Below are positions 32,578-41,102 of a DNA stretch of 64,000 nucleotides, piece by piece. The stretch comes from an uncultured Oscillospiraceae bacterium (lineage in GTDB: Bacteria > Bacillota > Clostridia > Oscillospirales > Oscillospiraceae), in NCBI GenBank assembly GCA_947629955.1, contig CANRFT010000001.1, positions 1-64,000 on the forward strand, read 5' to 3'. The position numbers were made by a program, and so were the translations under genes. A model generated the notes under the pieces. The model was not told the DNA's origin. It saw nothing but the letters and a program-made list of their open reading frames with translations, and did no database searches. Every line of letters starts with the position of its first letter. Positions within the stretch are counted from its first letter, which is position 1.

Positions 32578-33345
32578 ATGGCAGCCCCACGTCAGCGCAG
32601 GCACCGGCCCTATCGGAGCCGGCGGAGCCGCTTCGGACCGCTGTCCAAGCTGCTGTCCGCCGTCGCGGTGATCGCGGCGGTGGTGGGGGCCTGCGTGGTG
32701 TTCTTCCGGGTCAACCACATCGAGGTGGAGGGCAACGCCCGCTACTCCGCCGAGGAGATCATCGAGGCCTCCGGCATCCAGATCGGGGACAACCTGGCCG
32801 CCCTGCCCAGGAGCCGCATCGCCAGCAGCATCCTGTCAAAGCTGCCCTATGTGGAGGCGGTGGTGCCCCGGCGGACGCTGCCCGACGGCGTGGTGCTGGT
32901 GGTCACCGAGCGGGTGGCGGCGGCCAGCATCGACACCGGGGAGGGCCGCTGGCTCATCTCCGCCCAGGGCAAGCTGCTGGAGCCTATGACCGGCGAACAG
33001 GTGGTGACCATCACCGGGCTGAAGGCGCTGGCCCCCATGGCGGGCGCCGACGTGCAGGTGGGCGAGGAGGATCAGGCCACCCTGGGCTATGTGCTGGCGC
33101 TGATGAAGGCGGCCGACAAGTACGGTGTGCTGAAGGATTATTCCTCCATCGACTGCACCCCCGCCGCGTACATCGGCGTGGAGTACGGCATCTACCACAT
33201 CCGCTTCCCCCGGGGCGGCGACTACGACTACCATCTGCGGCTGCTCACCGCCGCGCTGGAGAGCGACCGGATGCCCCAGGATGTGGCCGGTACGCTGGAT
33301 CTCACCGTGGAGGACGGCAAGGTGCATTTCATCCAGGACAAATAG
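32578..33345 (+). CDS. ftsQ: Cell division protein FtsQ/DivIB
   Basis: A 255-residue bitopic division protein. A basic cytoplasmic tail (APRQRRHRPYRSRRSR) is followed by one membrane helix near 25-42. A POTRA domain then starts with FFRVNHIEVEGNARYSAEEI and continues through LPDGVVLVVTERVAAA. It forms a complex with FtsL and DivIC at the septum. The start is ATG 32578 behind GAGGAGGGAG. A terminator follows directly after the stop, so ftsZ is transcribed separately. Confidence 0.92.
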   Translation: MAAPRQRRHRPYRSRRSRFGPLSKLLSAVAVIAAVVGACVVFFRVNHIEVEGNARYSAEEIIEASGIQIGDNLAALPRSRIASSILSKLPYVEAVVPRRTLPDGVVLVVTERVAAASIDTGEGRWLISAQGKLLEPMTGEQVVTITGLKALAPMAGADVQVGEEDQATLGYVLALMKAADKYGVLKDYSSIDCTPAAYIGVEYGIYHIRFPRGGDYDYHLRLLTAALESDRMPQDVAGTLDLTVEDGKVHFIQDK

Positions 33346-33386
33346 ATCTGCCGGTTCCCGAGCCGGGGCCGGCGGATTTCTTTTTT
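33346..33386 (+). terminator. Terminator after ftsQ
   Basis: ATCTGCCGG (33346-33354) pairs with CCGGCGGAT (33369-33377) with one wobble, an inner CCCG/CGGG stem, then TTCTTTTTTC. Confidence 0.82.
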
Positions 33387-33410
33387 CTTGAAAAAATCCG
33401 AAAATATCTA

Positions 33411-33439
33411 TTGACCACGGCGGAAAAACAGGCTACAAT
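33411..33439 (+). promoter_or_regulatory. Promoter of ftsZ
   Basis: TTGACC (33411-33416) and TACAAT (33434-33439) are exactly 17 bases apart, with an 80-base leader before ATG 33519. Confidence 0.85.
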
Positions 33440-33518
33440 GGTACAAGATATAGTCTAGCGTTATCGTACGGATTACAAGCGCTTGTTGATACATCAGACA
33501 TAACAGGAGGGCACAGGT

Positions 33519-34688
33519 ATGGCATTTATGATGGACGCCAACAATGAGCATGAGGACGTGCTGAAAGTCATCGGCGTGGGCGGCGGCGGCACCAACGTGG
33601 TCAACCGCATGGTCCGCTCCGGTATGCAGGGCGTGGATTTTATCGCGGTAAATACCGATAAGCAGTGTTTGAACGCGTCCGAGGCCACCCAGAAGCTGGC
33701 CATCGGCGAGAAGCTCACCGGCGGCAAGGGCGCCGGCGCCAACCCCGAGGTGGGCCGGGAGTCCGCCAAGGAGAGCAAAGAGCAGATCAGCGCCCTGCTG
33801 GACGGCACCGACATGGTATTCGTCACCGCCGGCATGGGCGGCGGCACCGGCACCGGCGCGGCCCCCGTGGTGGCGGAGATCGCCAAGGAGCGGGGCATCC
33901 TCACCGTGGGCGTGGTCACCAAGCCCTTCAAGTTCGAGGGCCGCCGCCGCATGGAGCAGGCCCTGAAGGGCATCGAGGAGCTGCAGCAGAAAGTTGACTC
34001 CCTGGTCATCATCCCCAACGACCGGCTGCAGTTCGCCACCGACGAGAAGATCACCTTCGCCAACGCTTTCGCCATCGCGGACGACGTGCTGCGCCAGGCG
34101 GTGCAGTCCATCTCCGACCTGATCAAGACCACCGGCCTCATCAACCTGGACTTTGCCGACGTGACCGCCGTCATGAAAGACGCCGGCCTCGCCCACATGG
34201 GCGTGGGCCGCGCCGCCGGCAAGAACAAGGCCGAGGAGGCCACCCGCATCGCCATCAACAGCCCCCTGCTGGAGACCTCCATCCAGGGCGCCAAGGGCAT
34301 CATCGTCAACATCACCGGCCCCATGGACATGGGCCTGGAGGAGGTGGAGATGGCCGCCGACATGGTCAAGGAGGTGGCCGACCCCGACGCCCTGTTCATG
34401 ATGGGCACCGCCTTCGACGAGTCATTGGAGGACGAGATGCGGGTCACCGTCATCGCCACCGGCTTCGGCGAGGTGGCCAATCCCGTCCCCGCCGAGCGGG
34501 AGGAGCCCGCGCCCGCGCGGCCCGCCGTGTCCGCCGGCGCCGCCGCGGCCATCCCCACGCCCGCCCCCGCCCCTGCCCCCGCGGAGAGCGCCGTGAAGCC
34601 CCCGATGCCCGCCGCGCCGTCACCCTCCCAGGAGCCCCCGGAGAGCGACCCCTTTGACGACATCTTCCGCATCTTCAACAAGAAGTAA
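33519..34688 (+). CDS. ftsZ: Cell division protein FtsZ
   Basis: A 389-residue tubulin-like GTPase that forms the Z ring. The tubulin signature [18 protein letters not shown] lies near residue 106, with [13 protein letters not shown] near 20 and the T7-loop region NLDFADV near 205. After the GTPase core (about 315 residues) comes a Pro/Ala-rich linker and the tail [13 protein letters not shown]. This tail differs from the common DIPxFLR-type binding peptide. ftsA is not adjacent. Own promoter and terminator; ATG 33519 behind AGGAGGG. Confidence 0.97.
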   Translation: MAFMMDANNEHEDVLKVIGVGGGGTNVVNRMVRSGMQGVDFIAVNTDKQCLNASEATQKLAIGEKLTGGKGAGANPEVGRESAKESKEQISALLDGTDMVFVTAGMGGGTGTGAAPVVAEIAKERGILTVGVVTKPFKFEGRRRMEQALKGIEELQQKVDSLVIIPNDRLQFATDEKITFANAFAIADDVLRQAVQSISDLIKTTGLINLDFADVTAVMKDAGLAHMGVGRAAGKNKAEEATRIAINSPLLETSIQGAKGIIVNITGPMDMGLEEVEMAADMVKEVADPDALFMMGTAFDESLEDEMRVTVIATGFGEVANPVPAEREEPAPARPAVSAGAAAAIPTPAPAPAPAESAVKPPMPAAPSPSQEPPESDPFDDIFRIFNKK

Positions 34689-34701
34689 GGTACTTATACA
34701 G

Positions 34702-34731
34702 GACCCCCGGCCCGTTGGACCGGGGGTCTTT
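34702..34731 (+). terminator. Terminator of ftsZ
   Basis: GACCCCCGG (34702-34710) pairs with CCGGGGGTC (34720-34728), followed by a short TT(T)G. The weak T-tract may allow some read-through into gluQ. Confidence 0.75.
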
Positions 34732-34758
34732 GACTATCAGAGGAAAGGGGACGGGCCC

Positions 34759-35681
34759 ATGGAGGTGACGGGCCGCTTTGCCCCCAGCCCCAGCGGGCGG
34801 ATGCACCTGGGCAACCTGCTCTCCGCCCTGCTGGCCTGGCTGGACGCCCGGAGCGCCGGAGGAAGGCTGATCCTCCGGGTGGAGGACCTGGACCCGGACC
34901 GGTGTGACCTGAAAAAAGCGGAACAGATGCTGGACGACCTCCGCTGGCTGGGTCTGGACTGGGACGAAGGCGGGCTGGAGCCCGCCTACTGCCAGTCCCG
35001 CCGGGGCCGGTACTACGAGGCCGCCTTTCAAAAGCTGCGGGAGATGGGGCTGGTCTATCCCTGCTACTGCACGAGAGCGGAGCGACTGGCCGCCTCCGCC
35101 CCCCACAGCGGGGAGGGGGAGCCGGTGTACTCCGGCAGGTGCGCCCGCCTGACGGAGGAGGAGCGGCTGGCCTTGGAACGGGCGGGCCGCCGGCCCGCCT
35201 GGCGGGTGCGTGTGCCCGACGAAACTCTGTCCGTCGACGACGGACACTACGGGCCCTATACCCAGGATCTGAAGCGGGACTGCGGGGACTTCATCGTCCG
35301 CCGGTCCGACGGGGTGTGGGCCTATCAGCTGGCGGTGACGGTGGACGACGCCCTCATGGGGGTGACCCATGTGGTCCGGGGGAGGGACCTGCTGCCCTCC
35401 GCGCCCAGGCAGGCGTGGCTCTGCCGGACCCTGGGCTTTGAGCCGCCCCGATACTTCCATCTGCCGCTTTTGACGGATAAAGCGGGCCGTCGGCTGTCCA
35501 AACGGGACAGGGACCTGGATATGGGGGCCCTCCGGGCGCGGTACGCGCCGGAGGAGCTCATCGGCCTGCTGGGCTGGTACGCCGGGCTGCTTCCGGAGCC
35601 GAAAAGTGTCGAACCGAAAGACCTTGTCCCCGGCTTCTCATGGGCAAAAGTGCCGAAAAACGACATTGCCGTGGGTTGTCC

Positions 35682-35685
<4 letters not shown>
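34759..35685 (+). CDS. gluQ: Glutamyl-Q tRNA(Asp) synthetase
   Basis: A 308-residue truncated class I glutamyl-tRNA synthetase paralogue. The HIGH-type motif is H16-L-G-N in [12 protein letters not shown]; the KMSKS-type motif is LSKRDRD near residue 247; the zinc ligands CYC...C are near 100-127 ([19 protein letters not shown]). There is no anticodon-binding domain, as expected for GluQRS, which puts glutamate on queuosine-34 of tRNA-Asp. ATG 34759 is chosen, with AGGAAAGGGG upstream. The guaB promoter overlaps its last codons. Confidence 0.9.
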
Positions 35686-37219
<1,534 letters not shown>

Positions 37220-37264
37220 GCCGCCGGCGCGGCAGCCGGGATCTGAAAACGTGCCTTATGTGAC

Positions 37265-37306
37265 AAAAATTCCCCAGACTGGTTTATCCATTCTGGGGAA
37301 TTTTTT
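37265..37306 (+). terminator. Terminator of guaB
   Basis: A 14-bp stem (37265-37278 with 37292-37305) around TTCCCCAGA/TCTGGGGAA, with T residues at its end. Confidence 0.9.
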
Positions 37307-37318
37307 ACATGAAAATGG

Positions 37319-37347
37319 TTGACAAGCCCTTATACAAGGAGTATAAT
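37319..37347 (+). promoter_or_regulatory. Consensus promoter of the frameshifted small gene
   Basis: TTGACA (37319-37324) and TATAAT (37342-37347) with exactly 17 bases between them: full consensus. It starts 13 bases after the guaB terminator. Confidence 0.88.
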
Positions 37348-37378
37348 TAGTGTATCTCACAAAAAGGAGGGTTGAGCT

Positions 37379-37664
37379 ATGAAGAAAATTGTAAAAAAAG
37401 AGGAAATCAATCGCCTCTTGGGCATGAGCGCCTACGAGCGCGGCAGATGCAAGATGGATTTCTACTCCCGGCAGGCGCGGGGGGGGGGAGTGGCAGGATT
37501 GGGAGTTCCAAGGGCATTCCCTGCCTCCCGTTTCCGACTATGACGTGGAAAAGACAGATAAAGGCGTCTTCCTTGTGAGAGCGGCTCAAGACGGGGAGGA
37601 AGGGAAGCGGATGGAGCGCTACCGTCTGACTCTGCCCTGCAACGAGGTCCTGAACGTGATCTGA
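37379..37664 (+). pseudogene. Small gene with frameshift in a G10 tract
   Basis: ATG 37379 sits 8 bases after AAGGAGG and behind a consensus promoter. The frame MKKIVKKEEINRLLGMSAYE runs into a tract of ten G (37479-37488) and stops at 37541, giving 54 residues. With nine G the frame would continue as EWQDWEFQGHSLPPVSDYDV and on to PCNEVLNVI, stopping at 37662-37664, giving 94 residues of normal codon use. The cause may be a sequencing slip, a true inactivation or slipped-strand phase variation. I do not recognise the protein family. It is soluble, with a basic start and an acidic middle. Confidence 0.72.
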
Positions 37665-37686
37665 CGTTGCCCGTATACATGTGTGG

Positions 37687-37728
37687 AGGCCGCCCGGCGC
37701 GAGGGAGCGTCGGACGGCCGTTTTGTCT
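37687..37728. terminator. Terminator between convergent genes
   Basis: GGCCGCCCGGCGC pairs with GCGTCGGACGGCC (37687-37718) with one mismatch and one wobble, followed by GTTTTGTCTC. It follows the frameshifted gene and faces the leftward membrane-protein gene. Confidence 0.65.
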
Positions 37729-37733
37729 CTTCT

Positions 37734-38261
37734 TTACTTTTTGAAGAACAGCCACAGCCCCGCCGCCAGCGCCGCCAGGGCGGGCACGTCCAGCGGCTCG
37801 AACGCCCACCAGCGGGGGGAGCCCAGGGCCTTGAGCCCCACATAGACGGCCAGCATCACCAGCAGGCCCGCGCCCGCGACATATTTGGCGATATGGCCGC
37901 CGCCGGTCATCCAGCCCAGGCAGATGCCGGCGGCCGGGGCAATGCACCAGCACAGGAGGAGGCCGCCGAACAGAGCGTCCCAACCGCCGCCCAGGTCGCC
38001 CAACAGATACAGCGCGCCGATCAGCGCGATCACGGCCACCAGGACCAGCGGCGCCCAGCGGGGCCAGCGCCACCGCTCCACCCGGCACAGCCGCCACTGG
38101 AGCAGGAACATGGGCAGGGCGTGGGCGGAGAGCAGCGTCACCGCCAGCGCGTTGGAGGATGCCCGCCCGAAGATCCAGAGCAGCAGGGCGTACAGCGCGG
38201 CGGCCACGGCAAAGCCCGCCGTCAGCAGGCGGTCCAGGGATCTCGCTTCCATGTGCTTCAT
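37734..38261 (-). CDS. Small membrane protein, unknown function
   Basis: A 175-residue protein with about five or six predicted membrane helices (LLTAGFAVAAALYALLLWIF, ALAVTLLSAHALPMFLLQW, APLVLVAVIALIGALYLLGD and others). No family is recognised. ATG 38259-38261 follows AGGAGGC; an in-frame upstream extension to 38318 runs through the promoter and is not coding. It ends LAAGLWLFFKK. It has its own promoter at 38290-38318. Confidence 0.72.
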   Translation of the reverse strand: MKHMEARSLDRLLTAGFAVAAALYALLLWIFGRASSNALAVTLLSAHALPMFLLQWRLCRVERWRWPRWAPLVLVAVIALIGALYLLGDLGGGWDALFGGLLLCWCIAPAAGICLGWMTGGGHIAKYVAGAGLLVMLAVYVGLKALGSPRWWAFEPLDVPALAALAAGLWLFFKK

Positions 38262-38289
38262 GGGGCGTGCCTCCTTTCTTGGTATCTCC

Positions 38290-38318
38290 AGCATAGCAAA
38301 AGGCCGGCTGTCCGTCAA
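38290..38318 (-). promoter_or_regulatory. Promoter of the small membrane protein
   Basis: On the minus strand TTGACG (38313-38318) and TATGCT (38290-38295) are 17 bases apart. Confidence 0.7.
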
Positions 38319-38360
38319 GAGTTTCGGGACAGCCGGTCGTTTTTGGGGGATAGGTGGTCG

Positions 38361-38906
38361 TCACAGCTCCAGCCGGACGGCCTCCTTCTCCGGATGGGCC
38401 GGGTCCAGCAGCCAGATATCCCGCTCTTTGCCCACCGCGTAGGAGAGGGTGTAGTGGGTGCCGCCGGTGGTGCCGTCGAACACCGCCAGGATGGCCTGGG
38501 TCCGGTCTACCAGATACCGGTCCCGCCGGAGCATACAGAACTTGCCGTACTCCTGCTGGACCACCGTCTCCAAATCGCAGGCGTCCAGGATGGCCCGCCA
38601 GCGGCGGCGGTCCTCCTCCGGCCAGCGGTCAGCCTGGGTGGGGCAGGGGACCGCTCCCTCCACCGTTACGTCAGAGTGGTCCTCCCGCAGGGCCAGGGCG
38701 GCTTCGGCGAAGTACAGGTCGCACCCCTGGGCCATGCCCGAGATGAAGTGCCGGTAACCCCGCTCATACAGCTTTTCCAGCTCCCGGGCGATGCTGGCCT
38801 TCAGCGCCGCGCACCGGGGGTCGCTCTCGTCAAAGCCCCAGGGGAGCTTGTCCGGGCGGTGGCCGGTGAAGCAGCAGCTGATGTCCCGCCGGATATCCAC
38901 AGCCAT
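38361..38906 (-). CDS. SLOG/DUF1273-family protein
   Basis: A 181-residue protein of the SLOG (DUF1273, YpsA-like) family. The Rossmann-type nucleotide-binding start CCFTGHRPDKLPWGF, then HFISGMAQGCDLYFAEAAL and the late FDGTTGGTHYTLSYA motif are all present. SLOG domains bind nucleotide-derived ligands. YpsA of B. subtilis is linked to cell division and stress in some reports, but no reaction is fixed. ATG 38904-38906 follows GGAGG. It has its own promoter and diverges from the riboflavin transporter unit. Confidence 0.88.
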   Translation of the reverse strand: MAVDIRRDISCCFTGHRPDKLPWGFDESDPRCAALKASIARELEKLYERGYRHFISGMAQGCDLYFAEAALALREDHSDVTVEGAVPCPTQADRWPEEDRRRWRAILDACDLETVVQQEYGKFCMLRRDRYLVDRTQAILAVFDGTTGGTHYTLSYAVGKERDIWLLDPAHPEKEAVRLEL

Positions 38907-38926
38907 CGCCTCCTTTCCTGTCCCAC

Positions 38927-38955
38927 ATTCTACCGGATTCCCGCCCGCAAGTCAA
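38927..38955 (-). promoter_or_regulatory. Promoter of the SLOG gene
   Basis: On the minus strand TTGACT (38950-38955) and TAGAAT (38927-38932), 17 bases apart. Confidence 0.75.
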
Positions 38956-39026
38956 GAGGGGGATAGAACAACTGTTTGAAAACCTGGCCGCGCCGGTCCC
39001 GGTTATGACACGGATGAAATTGGGGG

Positions 39027-39054
39027 TTGCATTTCTGCTTCAGCGTGCTATAAT
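39027..39054 (+). promoter_or_regulatory. Promoter of the FMN riboswitch-ribU unit
   Basis: TTGCAT (39027-39032) and TATAAT (39049-39054), 16 bases apart, placing the start about 17 bases before the aptamer. Confidence 0.78.
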
Positions 39055-39077
39055 GTGGGCAAGACAACTGGATAACT

Positions 39078-39192
39078 GTCTTCAGGGCGGGGTGCGATTC
39101 CCCACTGGCGGTACAGTCCGCGAACCACGCCGCGCGTGGCCGACCCGGTGCAACTCCGGGACCAACGGTATAGTCCGGATGGAAGAAGATGT
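39078..39192 (+). ncRNA. FMN riboswitch (RFN element)
   Basis: The conserved RFN blocks are all present: TTCAGGGCGGGGTGCGATTC, CCCACTGGCGGTA, a P4-P5 region, and AGTCCGGATGGAAGAAGA at the 3' end. It controls ribU. The expression platform looks translational: CTCCTTT (39203-39209) is complementary to the ribU ribosome site AAAGGAG (39252-39258), and no T-tract terminator is seen between aptamer and gene. Confidence 0.95.
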
Positions 39193-39266
39193 GTTGTACA
39201 TGCTCCTTTTGATCGACACCTGAGAAGGCAATTTTCAGGGGTCTGCATCTGAAAGGAGTGTTTTTT

Positions 39267-39989
39267 ATGTTCGATCATCTGAAAGATCTTTGGGCCGCCG
39301 TGCAGGACAACGTGCTGTTCCTGCTGATGTGCCTGCTGGTGTTCGCGGGGCTGTTCCTCGCGGCGCTGGCGGTGGAGAAGCTGTGGCTCAAGCCGCCGAA
39401 GCAGTCGTCGGCCCGGCGGGCGGCCTACATCGGCGTGTTCGGCGCCATCGCCGCCATCCTGATGTACTGGGAGTTCCCGCTGCCCTTTGCCCCTTTCTTT
39501 TATGAGTTGGACTTCAGCGAGGTGCCAGTGCTCATCTGCTCCTTCTCCCTGGGCCCGGTGGCCGGGGTGGTGTGCGAGTTCGTGAAGATCCTCCTGAAGC
39601 TGGTCATCAAGGGCACCAGCACCGCTTTCGTGGGGGATTTCGCCAACTTCGCCACCGGCTGCTCCTTCATCCTGCCCGCCACGGTGATCTATCACCGGTT
39701 CAAGACCCGAAAGGGCGCTCTGGCGGGCATGGCCGCGGGCACAGGGACGCTGACGGTCTTCGGCAGCCTGTTCAACGCGGTCTATCTGATCCCCGCCTTC
39801 TCCGAGCTGTACGGGCTGCCCCTGGACCAGATCGTGGGCATCGGCACGGGGATCAACCCGGCCATCACCAGCGTGGGCACCCTGGTGCTGCTGGCGGTGG
39901 CGCCCTTCAATCTGGTGAAGGGCGTGGTGGTCTCCCTGCTGACCTTCCTGCTGTACAAGCACATCGAGCGGCTGTTCCGCATGAGATAA
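39267..39989 (+). CDS. ribU: Riboflavin ECF transporter substrate-binding subunit RibU
   Basis: A 240-residue S-component with about six membrane helices, which captures riboflavin and works with the shared ECF energising module encoded elsewhere. ELDFSEVPVLICSFSLGPVA near residue 82 and the FxGDFANFATGC region match the RibU group; an FMN riboswitch upstream confirms the substrate. ATG 39267 is preferred because AAAGGAG (39252-39258) is 8 bases upstream; GTG 39258 overlaps the site. The N-terminal first helix is followed by a longer basic loop than in Bacillus RibU. Confidence 0.93.
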   Translation: MFDHLKDLWAAVQDNVLFLLMCLLVFAGLFLAALAVEKLWLKPPKQSSARRAAYIGVFGAIAAILMYWEFPLPFAPFFYELDFSEVPVLICSFSLGPVAGVVCEFVKILLKLVIKGTSTAFVGDFANFATGCSFILPATVIYHRFKTRKGALAGMAAGTGTLTVFGSLFNAVYLIPAFSELYGLPLDQIVGIGTGINPAITSVGTLVLLAVAPFNLVKGVVVSLLTFLLYKHIERLFRMR

Positions 39990-39994
39990 AAGCG

Positions 39995-40028
39995 CCGCCC
40001 CGCCGGGATTCTCCGGCGGGGCGGTTTT
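39995..40028. terminator. Terminator after ribU
   Basis: A perfect 12-bp GC stem (39995-40006 with 40013-40024), then TTTT. It lies between convergent genes. Confidence 0.88.
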
Positions 40029-40033
40029 CACGC

Positions 40034-40930
40034 TCACAGGCGGGTAAAGGGCTCGTACAGCAGGTGCAGGGGGATGAAGGTCAGCGCGTAGCTGGCGATG
40101 TTGGCGGCGAAGGCGTACCCGATCCGGCGGCCCCGGCTCCCCTCGTTGGCGGCGAAGGCGTACACCGCCGCCTCCGCGCACCAGATGACCGCCTCCGGGA
40201 TCAGCAGGACCACATAGGCCAGCACGAACCACCCCGCCTGGGTCACCAGCGTGTTCAGCCAGAACCAGCACGCCAGGTGCAGCCCGATTTGGGTGGCCAC
40301 GTTGACGAGGAAGAACACGATCCACGTCCGCCGCTCCCGGAAGCCGAACAGGAACAGGATCAGCCCCTCCACCAGCAGGGTGGGGATCAGGGTGGCGGCG
40401 ATCTGTGCCGCCCAGTACAGGGGGGTGGGGGTGGCGTAGGTCAGGGTGTTGGCGGCCCAGTCGTACACCATGTTGGTGTAGTACCGGGTCCGGGTGAAGG
40501 GTGCCTCCATGGCTTTGGCCTCGGTGGCGGTGGCCGCCGCCAGCCGGAAGGTCTGGGGCAGGCCGAAGTAGCTGAAATAGTAGGTGCCGTCCTCCCGGGG
40601 CGCCACGTCCCCGAAGATGGGGACGGTGATCTCGTCCACGCCGGTGGTGAGGGCCAGCACCCAGCCGTCCCCCTCCAGGGAGCGGAGCCGGGCCAGGACA
40701 GCCCCGTCGTACCCCTCGTCCTCCATGTTCTGGGGGCGGTCCGCGTCCACCGGCGTCCCCTGGACCAGCAGGTCCAGATAGAGGGTCTCGCCTTCCGGGA
40801 CGTTGACCGCCCGGATATACAGGGCCTCCTTGGGCCCGATGTCGGCGTAGGTCACGGGGATCACCAGGCACACCAGCAACAGGGCCAGCAGGAGCCGCTT
40901 CGCGAGAGACGTTCGGTTTTTCTTTTTCAT
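40034..40930 (-). CDS. Exported multi-span membrane protein, unknown function
   Basis: A 298-residue protein with a cleavable or anchoring N-terminal signal (KRLLLALLLVCLVIPVTYAD), an extracytoplasmic domain of about 150 residues (IGPKEALYIRAVNVPEGETL), and four membrane helices at the C-terminal end. I recognise no family, but the layout of a sensor-like extracellular domain before a helix bundle is common in uncharacterised Clostridia proteins. ATG 40928-40930 follows GGAGG; an upstream in-frame start has no ribosome site. The promoter is at 40994-41022. Confidence 0.75.
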   Translation of the reverse strand: MKKKNRTSLAKRLLLALLLVCLVIPVTYADIGPKEALYIRAVNVPEGETLYLDLLVQGTPVDADRPQNMEDEGYDGAVLARLRSLEGDGWVLALTTGVDEITVPIFGDVAPREDGTYYFSYFGLPQTFRLAAATATEAKAMEAPFTRTRYYTNMVYDWAANTLTYATPTPLYWAAQIAATLIPTLLVEGLILFLFGFRERRTWIVFFLVNVATQIGLHLACWFWLNTLVTQAGWFVLAYVVLLIPEAVIWCAEAAVYAFAANEGSRGRRIGYAFAANIASYALTFIPLHLLYEPFTRL

Positions 40931-40993
40931 ACCTGCCTCCTTTTTCGGATCCAGCAAAAGTCCTCTAACCAAAAAGACGGATTTTTTACCCTT

Positions 40994-41022
40994 ATATTAC
41001 AATGATTTTCCGTTTTTTTCAA
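40994..41022 (-). promoter_or_regulatory. Promoter of the exported membrane protein
   Basis: On the minus strand TTGAAA (41017-41022) and TAATAT (40994-40999), 17 bases apart. Confidence 0.65.
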
Positions 41023-41102
41023 CCGACTTTTCGATCGCGCAGAAAAGGGTGGATTTTTGTGGAGAAACGTAGTATGATATACTTCGGAGTAAAATCGGGG
41101 AG

